From Steinernema hermaphroditum (Eukaryota > Nematoda > Chromadorea > Rhabditida > Steinernematidae): a stretch of 64,000 nucleotides of DNA. Made by a program: the position numbers and the translations under genes. The stretch lies in assembly GCA_030435675.1 (NCBI GenBank), contig CM059625.1, forward strand, positions 16,802,001 to 16,866,000, in the 5' to 3' direction. The notes beneath the pieces are model-generated. The model did not search any database. It saw nothing but the letters and a program-made list of their open reading frames with translations, and was not told the DNA's origin. This document shows, in pieces, positions 1 to 12,606 of this stretch. Each line of letters starts with the position of its first letter. Position 1 is the stretch's first letter.

Positions 1-3000
1 AGTGATTACCTCGGCTTTATTTTCATGCTGTTCTGTTTTCTTGTGTTGCGTAGTTTCCCCAAAAACAGACGAGTGTGATTTAAGCCATGGACCCTAATAT
101 TCATCCCTTGAGAGCGGTAACCTTTACATAGAAGATCATGACGGATCTTCATGAATTCGCTTAGTTGTCAATGATACCAATCGGATTCTCCATATGGGCT
201 TTGCATTCATTCGCCCATCTATGATCAATGCTTCGATGATCATGATGATCATTCGAATTGGCTCAGTTCCGCACTTACGCAAATGACAAGGCTACGATTG
301 CCGTGCCGCTAAGGGGGATAATGGCGGACGGATGTGGACAACCGATCCGATTGGGCCAATTTCAGAGGTGAAGCGCAAAAGAAAGTTGTTCGCACGACCA
401 CTTGCTGTGAGGGTCCACTTAGAGCATCACGATAAATCACGCGTTATGCAGGCATGTCCACCGATCATTCATGTTCGCCTCGGACCAACGCTTTAAAGCC
501 GCTACGGAGAAGGCGAAAAAATGCTCTTTTATTTTGCCCAATTCGTCGAGGGCGCATCTCAATTTCTCCCCCAATTAGACTTCTTCATCTGCGATTGAGG
601 CAACGGCTGATAGGGAAGAGTTAGAATGGAAGAGCCGTAAATGGGAAACGATAATACACCAGATTGCTTTGGTTTTATCGCCTTCCCTCGTCCTCAACGC
701 CTAAAGCGGGTGCAATTAATTGGACGCAGTACGAAAAGGATCTATGAGCACTAAAACAATGCGGCATAACAAACCAAAGTAAAAGAAGCTAACAAGCAAC
801 GTTTTCTTCGCAGAAACCAATGTAATTTCAATGGCGCGTAACGGAAATTTCCTTGCAAAAGAACAATAAACGTTAGTAATGTAGCAAAGTTCGCAGCTTC
901 TGCAGAATATGGATTTGCGGCGGAAGCGGTCGTTAGCCATCACGAGGAGTTTGCGTGTAAAAAGCCGCCGAAGACAATGGACACCCACACCTGGGCGATC
1001 ACCCTGGCTCCCGCGAAATGAGCATAATGAACGTCATGAACATTGACGGGAAGAATTTGTAATTCTGAAGTCATGAAACGACGCTGGACGGTTTTGGTTT
1101 TTGCTCTATGACTCTTTGCCATTATACAGGAACACAACATTAGAATTTACAGTTGTATTGGAAATTTGGATCCAAAAAATTCAGGGCATAACCCCTAAAA
1201 AAAAGAACAAAAAAGTGGCTGATGAAAAAACGCGATGAAAATGGTGAAGTCCAATTATTCCCCGGTGAACAGTACACTTCATTTATGAAAATAAGATAAG
1301 AGAACAAGGGGCATGTCTCTCGAATAGGTCAGATCACTTCTGGCATATTTCGAAACAGACTTATGCAAGCCCAACTCATAGAATACACGAAAAGAAAAGC
1401 ATACTAGTCTATTCTATTGAACTGCTGATCAATGTCGCCACATTTTACAAAGGCGTTTCCATGAATCATGTCCATAAATATTCGCATTTCTAAATTCAGT
1501 CGTATTGTTAAAGGAAACTGTTTCCTATAGAGTCTTGAATTTGAATTTCAATCATGTACATTCTTCACATTAAATTAGGACTTTTATAAAACACTAAGAG
1601 CTAATATTTACTTCATACTCCCATGCCTCCGCCCACTATCGATAAGAATAATCTGCGCACGACGCCATCGGCATCTGGCCGATAAACTGAAGGAGCGCCA
1701 TGGAGTTCAGAGATGCGATCATCCGTATTCGATTGTCAGCTCCCTTAGGAGTCGTCCGCAATAGAACAATATGTAAAAAGTGGTCATACGTTAGAAATCG
1801 TCAAGGGACTAGGTTCTGTTTCGTAATTCGGCAATGTTTTCAAAACATCTATTCAAAATGTATCTGATTCTGAATACCATTAAATGTGCAAGTTAGCTGT
1901 ACATCGGTTAATTGCTTCATTCATTGACTTCACAACCTGTAAACAGAGATCGGCGGTCAGGCTGTGTTTATAGATAAGAGACTGTTTTTTTTTTCAAAAA
2001 TAGTCCACCTAAATTGTTACGAAATTGTCTTTACGCCGTTTGAACCCTATGGATCGTCATGGATAGCCGACGGGTCGTCATTGATAGCCTCTAGTCCTTC
2101 CCGATCACCGTAATGTGTGCTTTCCCATCTCAAAGACGGAAAAGTAACCATTATCTGGATGCTACACGGCTGGAGGAGCATGTACAACAACGTGCTTTGG
2201 GCGAATCGTACTCAACTGGACGAAATCGTTTTGACACGAAATGACCTCCCTCATTTCCTGAAATGGAATAAGTGCTGTACGACTAAAACAATAGCCATTT
2301 TACCGGCACTTGTAACAGCTTCTGCAACTTTATTGTTATCTACCGCCCTGATCTCCAAGCGGTGATGAAAACGAGTGCAGTCAGCGCGAGTTCGATAGCG
2401 GCGATCTATTTTACGGAAAAATGTCTGTGCGTAGAATGCCAAAACCTCAAGCAGCTTGAGGCACTAAAGGCTTTTATCCGTCAGGCGACGAGGACAAAGT
2501 TCGGATATGTAATTGATCTGGTTCAGCAGCGCAGTGAGATGGATTGTACAGCTACCATAACATACCCTGAAATGATTCTTCAAGAAGTTGGCGACAAGAA
2601 GCCGCTTTAAACCGCAACAGCATTTGTCCAGGATGGCAAGGCGCAGTGTATTCCTCTTTAGCGTTCCCAGTGTTATGTAACCTGTTCTGTATTATGCAAT
2701 GATTTATAAAGCAACGTACGGTTACTGCTTAGTATGTTTGCGTACTGTGCAAACATTAGCAAAATTCAGCTCTGATATATTTTCAGTTGGAGAGGACCTC
2801 CCAAGTTCCAATTTTGGACCTCTTTAACTTATTCTGAGTGATTTTCGTAGTCATTTGTGGATTGAGTTAGTTCAAACAAACTTGATGGCAACGCGTCGTT
2901 TTGGGCCTTCTTTTTGTAAGCAATTAGAAGTGCGTAAACAACGTTTGCAATACGCAGTCAGTTGCGAAAAGATGTTTACAGTTGTGTCACGGATCACGAG

Positions 3001-3299
3001 ACGATTCCCCTGAATGGTTGGTGTCGCCCGACGGTATCGTTAAACGAGACCGCTATGGTCTGTAAGCGTCTTGTAGAGACAAGAAAAGCTATTGGCGTTA
3101 AATCCTGATCAGCTTTGCAGAAGTATTCTGTATTAAATTAGCTCTGTGAGATTGGAGTTCAAATTCCAGTACTTTTAGACCAGCTTCGTGGTCTCCACCT
3201 CGGCTTTTTCAACTTTAAAGTTCTATGATACAGTCTGGCCGTCTTCATTCGTGAATCTGTTTTCGGTCCGAGTGTACGTTTATTCTGATCTTTCAGGAC
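1..3299. other. Intergenic, no supported gene
   Basis: I see no recognisable gene here. Two adjoining open frames on the + strand (2117-2365 and 2362-2610, about 82 codons each, overlapping by a few bases) are the only ones of note. Neither resembles a family I know, and there is no clear splice structure. The rest is AT-rich with frequent stops in all frames. Confidence 0.5.
3291..3296 (+). promoter_or_regulatory. Probable spliced-leader acceptor of mrps-24
   Basis: A TTTCAG sits three bases before the mrps-24 ATG at 3300. This is the spacing typical of nematode trans-splice acceptors, and it supports the chosen start. No upstream exon is visible. Confidence 0.55.
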
Positions 3300-4115
3300 A
3301 TGGCGTTAGCCAAAGTCGATCTCAAGCTGCTTCCGCTATGTGTAAATCTATCCAGAGCAGCAACCATTTCAACCTCAGCACCACTTGCAAAGAATCGTGC
3401 TGGCAAGTACAAGGTAGCTTCCGCAACCTTCTGATCACACTTCTGTAAACATTATAGGCGACGATCAATCGGTCGCAGATGCTCACGTACGAAATGGCGC
3501 AGCGGCCACACCACCTCGGCGTTAGGAAAGCTTGGCTCAGTTGGCACTCGCAGAACTTAGAAGAATTTCGCCAGACGCAACCGTACCAAGTTGCCCAAGA
3601 TGAAATCATCCGTCGCTTCGTACGAGGATTCTTTCCACAGAATGTCACCATCAGTGGACAAGAAGTAAGTACACAAGCACTTCAGATCGAAAGCCACGCT
3701 TATTTTATGAGATTGCGCTTCCTTTTTACGACCAATTTTTTCTTCCATGTCTGACAACTATGAGAAAAAAGAAAGAAAAGTATTGTATAATAGAATATAA
3801 CTTAAAACATACGAATGTCACAGTGTGACAGCTTTAGCTAGAAGCTTCACAGACATTGTGAAATATTAATTTTTGTGCATATTGCTGTCGCCGTTGATAT
3901 AGTACAGCTTTTGATTGCAGATCGTCATCAAGCGAAGAGGCAACGCAGTTTATGTGGCCGGATTCTTCCAGCATTCGCGACGCCTTGATATTCGCAAGAT
4001 CTACTGGATGTTCGGATTTGCCGAAGAATTCCTATCCCTTCTACTGAAACAACCAGTGAAGTTCGAAATCCAATTCGTCGAAACCGAGCACGCGTTGGCG
4101 TATAACTACATTTAG
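3300..4115 (+). CDS. mrps-24: Mitochondrial small-subunit ribosomal protein mS24
   Basis: This is a component of the mitochondrial 28S ribosomal subunit. Exons are 3300-3413, 3458-3664 and 3921-4115. All junctions are GT-AG and in phase 0, giving 171 residues. The first 38 residues are basic, Ser/Ala-rich and lack acids beyond one Asp, as expected of a mitochondrial targeting sequence. The body carries family blocks: LTYEMAQRPHHLGVRKAWLS (human: [20 protein letters not shown]), the FVRGFFP block, then a third exon opening IVIKRRGNAVYV and ending in a Tyr-Ile tail like the family's Tyr-Leu. Length matches the family (about 167). The start is the first ATG after a TTTCAG acceptor. Introns are 44 and 256 bp. 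The gene stands alone, with no operon partner within 2 kb. Confidence 0.9.
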
Positions 4116-4676
4116 ATTTGTTATTGTATCATCCTGTTTGTTGTTAAAGATTGAGGCCTCAGTCGTGGTGGAATTTGGGTTCTATTCGGCGTGCGCTCAA
4201 ATAGCAAGAGTGTTGTGAACTACGTTCTATGTTTAACAGTCCCTGCTCAGCACCGGTGATTCACATTCGAAACTGTTCATTTGCGCACTATTTTCTGCAT
4301 TCGCAAATGATATGCGCATTTTAAGTAGGAAAGTGTGACTGTCGACGTCGAATGATACGTACTTTTTCCTAACTGCCCTTGTGGATGAAATTTTATAGAC
4401 GCCTGAGATTAGTGCAAAATGAAACAGTGTGTCGATTGGTATGCTTTCTGTTGAAATTACGGAATCTTGCACTATGTTCTTCACGTGGATACTGGCGGTA
4501 AACGAGACATGTAGGATAAGTCATTTCGCTTGTCCAACACTATTATGGACTTGAACTTAAGTCCTTTTGCTGCCGTTAGCGTACTACATGTCTGTCGCCG
4601 TTTAGCATAGGGGGTTCACTTTGCATTCCAAAGAAGTATACATGTTATGGATACCGTAGAATCGGGACTCCGGATA
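4116..4676. other. Intergenic
   Basis: The stretch lies between mrps-24 and the transposon remnant. It has only short, stop-broken frames and no recognisable gene or RNA. Confidence 0.5.
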
Positions 4677-5169
4677 CAGGGTGACACAAAAATACTGTCG
4701 CAATATAAAACGTCTATAACTTAGCAAACATTTCAAAATCAAAATTTTATTGTAACCGCAAGAAAGGGCTAGAAGATTCATGCAATTTATCACATATCCA
4801 CTTCGAAGTGACCTCTCTGCGCAGAAATACAAGCATCCAAACGTTTCTTGAAATTTCCAACGATGGACATAGGGCCATAGTAGATATTTCTTACCTCAGC
4901 GAAGCATGCTTTTGCGTGTCAACACTTTTGTGGCGATTTCGGCAGGCCTTTTCTTCCTAGGCGTAATCGAGAGGATTCAGATAGACTGCCGCGAAATCTT
5001 CGCCACGGAGAGGACGTGCTCGAACAAGAATATCACGGTTTGACGCACACGCAAAGAGACCGTATTATCAAATTTATTAGAATAAAAAGAGAAAGTCGGT
5101 AAAAGTCATTAAAAAAATTTGAGAAAACAGCTATGGAAAGAAATGTGCCTGTATTTCTGTGTCACCCTG
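4677..5169 (-). mobile_element. Degenerate Tc1/mariner-type transposon
   Basis: The 493-bp element is bounded by near-perfect inverted repeats: CAGGGTGACACAAAAATAC at the left end and the reverse complement of CAGGGTGACACAGAAATAC at the right. Each end is flanked by a TA dinucleotide, the Tc1/mariner target-site signature. On the minus strand between about 5040 and 4780, scraps of a transposase C-terminus remain in different frames. They read NPLDYA, then EEKACRNRHKSVD, then NFKKRLDACISAQRGHFE, and match the familiar 'LDYS-WS-LE-KAC---HKS' and 'RL-ACI-A-GGHFE' blocks. Stops and frame changes between them, and loss of the N-terminal two thirds, show it cannot make transposase. It could be mobilised only in trans. 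Confidence 0.8.
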
Positions 5170-6532
5170 TACAGATGAAATGCATGCCTCGATGTCATTG
5201 TCGATTTTTTGAGAGCCACAGTGAGGACATCTCTGAAAAGAAGAATCTCTGACGATCCTAGTCAACCTGATCATTGAATATGCATTTGGTGTGCAAACGT
5301 ACAAATAGAAAATCTATGATTTTATGTTTGAATACCGTAAATTTACAACAAAGAGCACCTCTCCACGTTTCGTCAACGCTTTCCGAGTAGTAATAACAAA
5401 TAAGTAAGAGAATGGAAAAGAGAAGAGAAACAACAAGCCCGCTAGAGAGATACAATTTTTACAAGTTTTTACGACGAAGGACAACAACGAGAATATCGAA
5501 AATAGCACTTTGAGAGTTGGTAGTAAGTATAATGTTTGGTAGCTGTACTAGAAAGGAAAATAGAATCTGAGTTTTGCGAGAAGAGAACATGTATAGTAAT
5601 ATGGGCACTGTTTGTACAAACACTGAGAGAAATGGTCGTTTCGGTTTGGGGATAACAAATGAGGGCACTGAATGGGAGGAGGAGGATTCACTGAGCAAAA
5701 AACCAACGGTCCACGGTAGCAAAGATGAAATAATGAAGTGTGAGTATAGCTGTAGTATTTGTTCGCGTGACACTGAGAGACCCGTAAGTGAATTTAGTTT
5801 AGCAGCCATGATTGAAGAGGGGGGAGGGGAGAACAAAACTACTACATGGCGTGAGCGGAGGGAGTGGGGTGTGCATGGACACCAAATGCGGCACGAGAGA
5901 GCAATCCACCGGGGATCACCGAGAAGAACATTGTACGAGGAGTGAGAAGGGAAAAGGGAGAAATAGCAGCTCTAATAGTAATAGCTCTTGGAGGCGACGA
6001 CGGCTACCGGTAATTTGATAAGTGTCACGAGGAGTTTTGGGCACATGGCTTCGAGTTCGTCGTCAGTCTGCTGATTAGGTCATCGGTGCGATTTCGCAGA
6101 TCTGATTCGGACTCTTCATCTAAAATATAGAGCATTAAGATACATGCTGTATACAGTAATGAATATAGTAATTTTCATGTCTCTACTGGATGTTTACTAG
6201 GCGCGCTTTCGACCTTAATGCCTAGTGCGTCGTCTAGCTTGATGCCAGAAATTCCTTGCCATTAAGCAATGCATAAATCACTGACTGATCTCGGATTTTC
6301 AGCTGTCTAATACCTGTTCTGGCTCTTGAACATGCTGCGGTGGACTCGCCATAGTTGTAGAGTTTGAAAGCACCTGCCGCAACTGGAAAATCAGAGCTCA
6401 GCAAGCGATTCTGAGCTGTAATGAATTGAACTGAGAGGCGCAAATGAAAAAAGCCCTATGATTTCGAAATTTGGGCTTTATGCGTTTCTGTGGGAAACTG
6501 TGCTCCGTGATCTTCTATTCCAATACATTAGG
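5170..6532. other. Intergenic / probable 3' flank of the BICRA-like gene
   Basis: There is no supported gene. A purine-rich + strand (5570-6000) opens long frames on both strands (123 and 125 codons), which is a composition effect. Minus-strand acceptor-like sites near 6440-6460 leave room for a small extra 3' exon of the neighbouring gene, but I cannot confirm one. Confidence 0.45.
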
Positions 6533-9500
6533 TTAATTACCTGAGCAATTTGGGGTGAATCGTTTGCTGAATTCTGAGAACGTATTGAGGAAAGAGTTGA
6601 TGCTGTAGCTCGGAGGAGCGTCTTCGAGATTCAGCGGGGGATTCGTAAACACTGGAGCCTGAATGGGCGTCGGCTCAATGTTCTGCGACTGAGATTGCGG
6701 TGGCGCCGGTGGAGGTTTGATGCGCATCCGGATCGGCGGTCTGATCTGCTCCACAGTGGGAGGTTCTTGCGCTGCGAACGGAGACGAGTTGTTTTTGATC
6801 GGATCTGTAGTGGCGGCAAGTGGAGGAATGGCCGACGAAGACCGTTTGGAGTTTTCAACGTTTGAAGCAGCGGACGAGGCGGATTTAGAGGAGGAGGAGG
6901 AGGAGCGTTCCTTTTTGGAGGAGCGTTCTTTGCGGTGCGGTGTCGGAACGATAGGGGCGGACTCAGTGGGCGGGACCAAGCGTTTGATAGTCAACTTGAG
7001 ACCGCCCTCCTTCTTTTCCTTCCTCTCTTTCTTCTCTTCGACCGGTGGAGGTGGAGTCGGCTGTGGAGCTCGCTGTGGTGGAGGCGCAGTTACTACGGGT
7101 ACCACGGATTCTGCTGCTGCCGCCTTCGCCGCCGTGTCCGACTGGAACTTTCTGGTGAAACGAAGCTTCAAGGGCTCCACTACTCCATTCGGCCTTTCTG
7201 ACGAGGATCCAGCTGACGACGCGGGTCGTTTGGCTTCTAGTGAAGCGGATGCAGCAACCGGAGTATTGTGAAGCTCAGGAGAGAGCGTTGGAGGTGGAGG
7301 TACTGGCAACTTGAACTTAAGTTTAGGAATTTTGCTGGGAACTGTAGAAGCTTCTTCTGTCTTTGGAGGTCGTATGACGACGGAAAGGGAGGATGATGCA
7401 GGGCATTCGTGGATTCCGTTCTGCTCCAGACTGTTTTTCGCATTTTCTTCGTGGCGATGCTTCTTCTTCCTTTTCTTCTCTTTTTTGCTTTCCTTGTCTT
7501 TGTGCTTTTCCTTGTCTTTGCTTTTCTCCTTTTCCTTGTCTTTGCTTTTCTCCTTTTCCTTTACCTTCTCCTTCTCAATGGCCTTTTCTTGCTGCTTTTT
7601 GACCTCGTTCTCCTGGTCAATCTTCTGCTGTACTTGAAGCTCATGTGCTGCTCTTTCAATTTCCAATCTTTTCGCTTCCATCAACTGATCCTTCTTCATC
7701 TGCGCCATCCGCTCCATCTCCATCTTGATCACCTTCAGCGGTTCAATTTGTGCCTCTTGCTCGCGCTCCTTACTCTTGTCGCGATGTTTCTTCTTGTCGC
7801 GTTCTTTGTGCTTCTTCTTCTTGTCTTTCTCTTTCCGCTTCTTCTTCCCTGATCGCTCTTCTATCTCAAGTTCCTTATGGCTCATTCCATTCTCTATCGG
7901 CGGCTCCAGAACTGGCTTCTTGATACTGATTTTAAGCGATGGCAGTTTGAGTGGAAGTTTGAGAGGTTGAACTTTGCGTTCCTGTACAGGTTGAGGCGCC
8001 TCCTCGGATATCGCGATCTCCGATTTGGAGACAACGGGAGTCGAGCTGGTGGAGGGGATGGAATCGACGTTGAATCTTGAGATTTTCATTGGAGGCACTT
8101 TGTGTTCGTTGTTGACATTCTCGTTGTTCACCTTCTCCGGAGTGGCGTTCGCCGCAAATGCATACTGTTCCAATCGGTAGCGCTTCATCTTCGTCTTCAG
8201 ATCCATGACACACGGTTTGCGCTCAATCTCCACTGGCGTTGTCGGTGTTGTAGGCGTCTCAATTACGATCTTCGGAACGACAGGCTGGGGAGGTAGAACA
8301 GGAGGCACGATTTGTTGAGCAGTTTGAAGTTGAGGAGTGGACTGTCGTTGTGGAGTTGCCAGTGTGGACTGGGCCGCAGGCGACAAGACGCTGGCCACTT
8401 TCTTGTCCACCAACGGAGGCGACATAACGACCGCAACAGGAGTCGGCTCCTGTTTGATGGAAGCTGGAGTGAGAGGAGCAGGCTCTTCAAAGTACGATGG
8501 TTCCATTTCATAGTACGGAGGCTTGTAAGAGGCTTGAAAGTCGTCGGCAATCGAATACAGATAGGCTCTCTTCAAATTGCGTAGATCTTTTCGTGTTCGT
8601 TTGCGATGCAATATCCTCAGCGATCGCTCCTCTTCCTCGTCAGCTGTGGAGAACATAGCATTCGGAGAAGCCGATCGCGCATATTGGTCTTCATTGAACT
8701 CGTAGTAGTCGTAGACGTTCACCTTCGCCTTCTCGAGTTCCTCTCTGATAGAGATGGTTTTGTTCGTCTCCAGTGCGGCATTGACTTCGCTCGCAAACGG
8801 TCGGAACTCGGACTTGCTGACGAAGTTCGTCCACAGGTCTTCAGACGAGCCGTTCTTGCATTTCTCAACCAGCTCCTTCTCTTCTGCCAGCTTTCGTTTT
8901 TCGTACTCTTTATCCAGCGACAGTAGCATGATCAGTTCGTTGTCGACAGGTGTCTACAATTCATTGCATAGAACCTATATCAATAATGCACTAAATTACC
9001 ATTGCTTCTTTCAGGTACATGGCGTTCAGTCGTTCTTCTAACCTTCTTTTCCGCTCATTCTGGTGGATGCTCAACCTGAGATGCTCGTGATCGACTACAA
9101 CACATTACATTATGGTTGGTCCTTTATGTAGGAATAATTAGAATGTGATTTCTTTGATAGTAATCGTTCAATAGGATCTCTATTAGCAGTAGTTTTTCCG
9201 CTGTTTCTCAAAAAAAAAAATCTTTTCGCATGTACTGTTTGTGATGAGGATAATATGTAAATTTCCATTACATTGCTGTTGGATGGTTGTATGCTTGAAG
9301 AAATGAAAATATGAATAGAGCTAGAAAATATGCATAGTAATAGATCCAAGCCTGTAAAAGAATGATTACAACTTACAGTTTTCGATGGTCTTTTGACTGA
9401 TCTCAGGCTCGGCGCCAATAGCGAACGGCAGTAACCTTTTGCACACATCCGAAATATCACGAAACTGCGTGTTGATGTCGGCTTTCGCTGATTCTTCTAC

Positions 9501-12500
9501 ACTCTTTTTCATTAGCTCGAAGTATCGTGATATTCTGTATTGTGTATTATTATGAAGCGTTCACGTAACATTTCCACAAACCTTCTCGATCGCGCATCCT
9601 TTCTGTGCGATATCTTTTGCGATAACTCCTTCATCGGGGGCAACCTGATGACGGGCACTGGCGAGGGACGGGGCTGCTGAGGAGCAGCGGCAGTGGGCGG
9701 CTTCATTGGCGTGCTCATCGCAGGCGGCTTCGGTATCAGTAGTCTCTGTTGCTGCTCTTGCTGCTGTTGCGCTGTGATGATGCATGACGCTACGGGTCCG
9801 CCGGGTTGGCTGAGACTGTTGACGACGTTCGACGATGCGTAGTGACCGGAGGAAACGACGCCGACACCCTGAGGGGCTACTTGTACCTGCTGATAGGAGG
9901 CACTCATTTGCGACGTAGAGGCGTATTGCAGCACGGTAGTAGGTTGAGAGGAGGGAAAGTTGTCGGTGGACTGCACATAGACCTGCTGCTGTGACTGACT
10001 GGATTCGAAAGATGTAGAGGGGTGACTGGAGTGAATGAGCTGGGGCTGAGATTTCTGTTCGTACACGGGTTCGTAAACATTTTGGGGTGGTGGATCGCGT
10101 ATCGCCGGCGGCCTCTGAGCATGATTCGATACCCGTTTGGAAGGTTGCCTTTGAGGCTGGTATTGCGGCTGTTGTTGCACTGGTGCCGGTTGAGGTGGCG
10201 CAGGAGAAGGCTCCGGTTGTCTAAAATTAGTTAGTCAGTATGGTAGCGATTATTACATTGGTGGCCACATCCACAAGAAAGTAGCAAAAAGTATGTAGGG
10301 GTTTGGCTTAAAAAGTTTTCCTAGTTCCACTTACGATGGCTGCTGCAGCGATGTCCCACTAATCATTTTCATGAGAATCTCATTCCGCCTTTGTGTTAAG
10401 TTGTTGATTTGGTCTTGATAGGTCTGGCCTTGCGGATCCTAAAAAAGCGCATCAAGCGGCATTAACAAATAAGCAAAATTACCAGTTGTTGCAACCTCGC
10501 TAGCTCAGCCATGATCTGCTGGATTTGTAGAGTGTCTTCGCCCGTCATTCGGGCTTCCATTACAGCACCACCAGCAGCTGCGTTAGCTTGATCATTCTGC
10601 TTCTTATTCTGTACCGCCGGAGTTTTCCTCCTTATTGGTCTTTTCTTCGTGGAGGAAGCTGGGGTTGATTGCTGGGGCATCGGGGCAGGTGCTACAGGCG
10701 TGTGACTCGTTGATGGTGTTGAGAGAAGTTGCTGCAGGTTGGGCTGTGAGGACTGCTGCATGATAGGCTGTTGCACGCTTTGTACCCTGTGGTTTTGCTG
10801 TACAATTTGCTGAAAGAGTCGCCTGCTAAGAGGGGATAAAAGTAAGCGATAACTTACGGAATTGAGCGGTGCTGAAGCCACTTGAACCTGTATTCTGCCG
10901 TTAGACGCTGGATTGATCATACAGCCCGGAGGAAGGATGATCTGATCCTGGGAATATACGGACGAATTGTCAGAGTTCAGCATTTGTGATGTGACAATGG
11001 GTTGACCTCCGGACATCGAGGTAACGTTTGCAACCGACGTTGTCGACATGGTCACCGTTCTTTGCTGTTGAATAATAGGTGCTCCACTAGCGACCACATT
11101 CGCGCCTGACGTCGAATTCAAAAGCACATATTGGGACCCGTTGAGTTGCGGTACGAGCACGGCTTGCTGAGGAATCTGCTGGAGTTGTCCAGGCTGCTGC
11201 GGCATTGACCACGTCGTTCCGTTGGACATGTACTGGTACGATGAGGCCGGCACGGTTCCAGGCTGCTGCTGCACAAAGATCTGCTGAGGCGCCTGCTGGA
11301 TGAGCTGGGGCTGCGAGGGACCCGGCTGCGCCGTCTGAATGTGCTGGGGCTGCATATGCACGGATTGCTGCTGCAGCATTCCCGACGCCTGCATCGGTTG
11401 CTGCTGAGGAGCTTGCTGCATCTGGAGTTGTTGTTGTTGCTGCTGCTGCGTCTGACCCATGGACATGTCGTATTCGAACTTCTGTTGTTGCGAGTGAGAA
11501 TTAACTTGTCCGTGGGTCTGGGACGGGGGCTGATGTTGCTGGTAAGAGGGTCCGGAGGAGCTATCGAGCGTCGGCGAAAGCTAAATACGACAGTTAGGAA
11601 GCCTACAAAAAATTGTCGTAAGTAGAGAGTAGATTGTACTACGGATAAAATTGATTTTTGAATGAAAAAAGGAAAAGGTTGTCGTGTACGCTACATTTTC
11701 TGCACACGCAGAAATCATGTTCGCTCGAGAGTCGAATATTGTCTAGTTTTTGGGTAATAAAGGTTCGTCTAAATTTCATAGAACGAAATAAAGCTGCCGC
11801 AATATCGTCCTTGTCAGTAATTGCTAAATACCAAGGATCAGAGGAGAAATGCCGTCATGATAGGCAAATTGAAGTAGGAATTTAGCTTCTTTGATTTAGG
11901 TAGCAATCTTTGGCAACAGCTCTGGACATGGCATTACTTTTCGTCAATTATAAATTGTGAGAAGTTTCGAAACATATTACACAAGACTGTGTTCACTGAC
12001 GGGCTTCTAGAAAGCAAAATAGAACTGAGTAAAACCCAAAGATGCCCCTGGAAAATCACCTACCGGTACGGCCAGCGTGTTGATATCGTTTTCGGCGCCG
12101 AGCATGCCCAAATCGCCGCCATAATCGACAGGACTCTTTGAGCAGTTGTACGGATCCGCACCATACCCGCCAAATTGGTAGTCCCAGTATGGATCGTCCT
12201 CCTCAGGTCTGAAACGATGAATTTACGGATCGTAGCAAGAATATTAGTTGTTGAGCAGAAATTGGTCAGCCATAGAATATTTCGCTACTCGTGAGCAGAC
12301 TATTCTCTTTTATCCGAAGAACAGCGTTAAAAAAACGACTACGATGAATCAGCGGGCGTACAGTCTATGACGAATAACGGTGATTAGTTTCAGCGGAGCT
12401 CATCAACAGTCAGAAACGCCTAGAAAAGAATTTTGCATCTGTAAACTTGTTTACGTCAATTTTTGATAGGACTGCAATGCGCGTACATCAATATCAGAGC

Positions 12501-12606
12501 GAATAACGATCAGCATTCAGTCGGCAAAGCAAAATACAAAACATAAATACACTTACGGCGCATCTGTTTCTTCCGGATCCATTTTGCCGATTCCACCAGC
12601 CGACAT
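6533..12606 (-). CDS. BICRA/GLTSCR1-like SWI/SNF (GBAF) subunit
   Basis: This is a probable nematode counterpart of BICRA/BICRAL, the defining subunit of the non-canonical BAF chromatin remodeller in the nucleus. Exons are 12557-12606, 12064-12208, 10858-11580, 10483-10809, 10335-10438, 9582-10220, 9377-9534, 9000-9094 and 6533-8953, giving about 1553 residues. All junctions are in phase. An acidic, aromatic N-terminus precedes a Gln-rich region (about 70-420) and a Pro/Gln/Ser tract. The GLTSCR1-type domain (about 665-790) contains DINTQFRDISDVCKRLLPF, matching the family pattern 'D-kTpFrs--Da--rLLPY', and then ELIMLLSLDKEYEKRKLAEE. The single 807-codon last exon adds a Lys/Glu-rich stretch (KEKEKSKDKEKEKSKDKEK) and Pro-rich low complexity. 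A donor-like GTAATT overlaps the final codons, so the C-terminus may be spliced further. The exon structure is firm and the family call is good but not certain. Confidence 0.68.

Noticed and set aside
2117..2610. Two overlapping 82-codon frames that could form a small gene
   Set aside because: No family resemblance, first frame lacks a clear ATG, and no splice signals link them.
3155..3175. tRNA-like T-arm (GAGTTCAAATTCCAG)
   Set aside because: The T-stem does not pair properly and no acceptor or anticodon stem is present.
5459..5945. Overlapping long open frames on both strands (125 codons -, 123 codons +)
   Set aside because: The purine-rich composition opens both strands at once. There is no start context, splice structure or family resemblance.
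7311..7852. Long hydrophobic + strand frames that look like membrane proteins
   Set aside because: They are antisense to the Lys/Glu-rich repeat of the BICRA-like exon; AAG/GAG codons read as Leu/Phe on the other strand.
10826..10857. 32-nt intron in the BICRA-like gene
   Set aside because: The TAG acceptor at this size would shift the frame. The CTCTTTCAG acceptor giving 48 nt keeps it.
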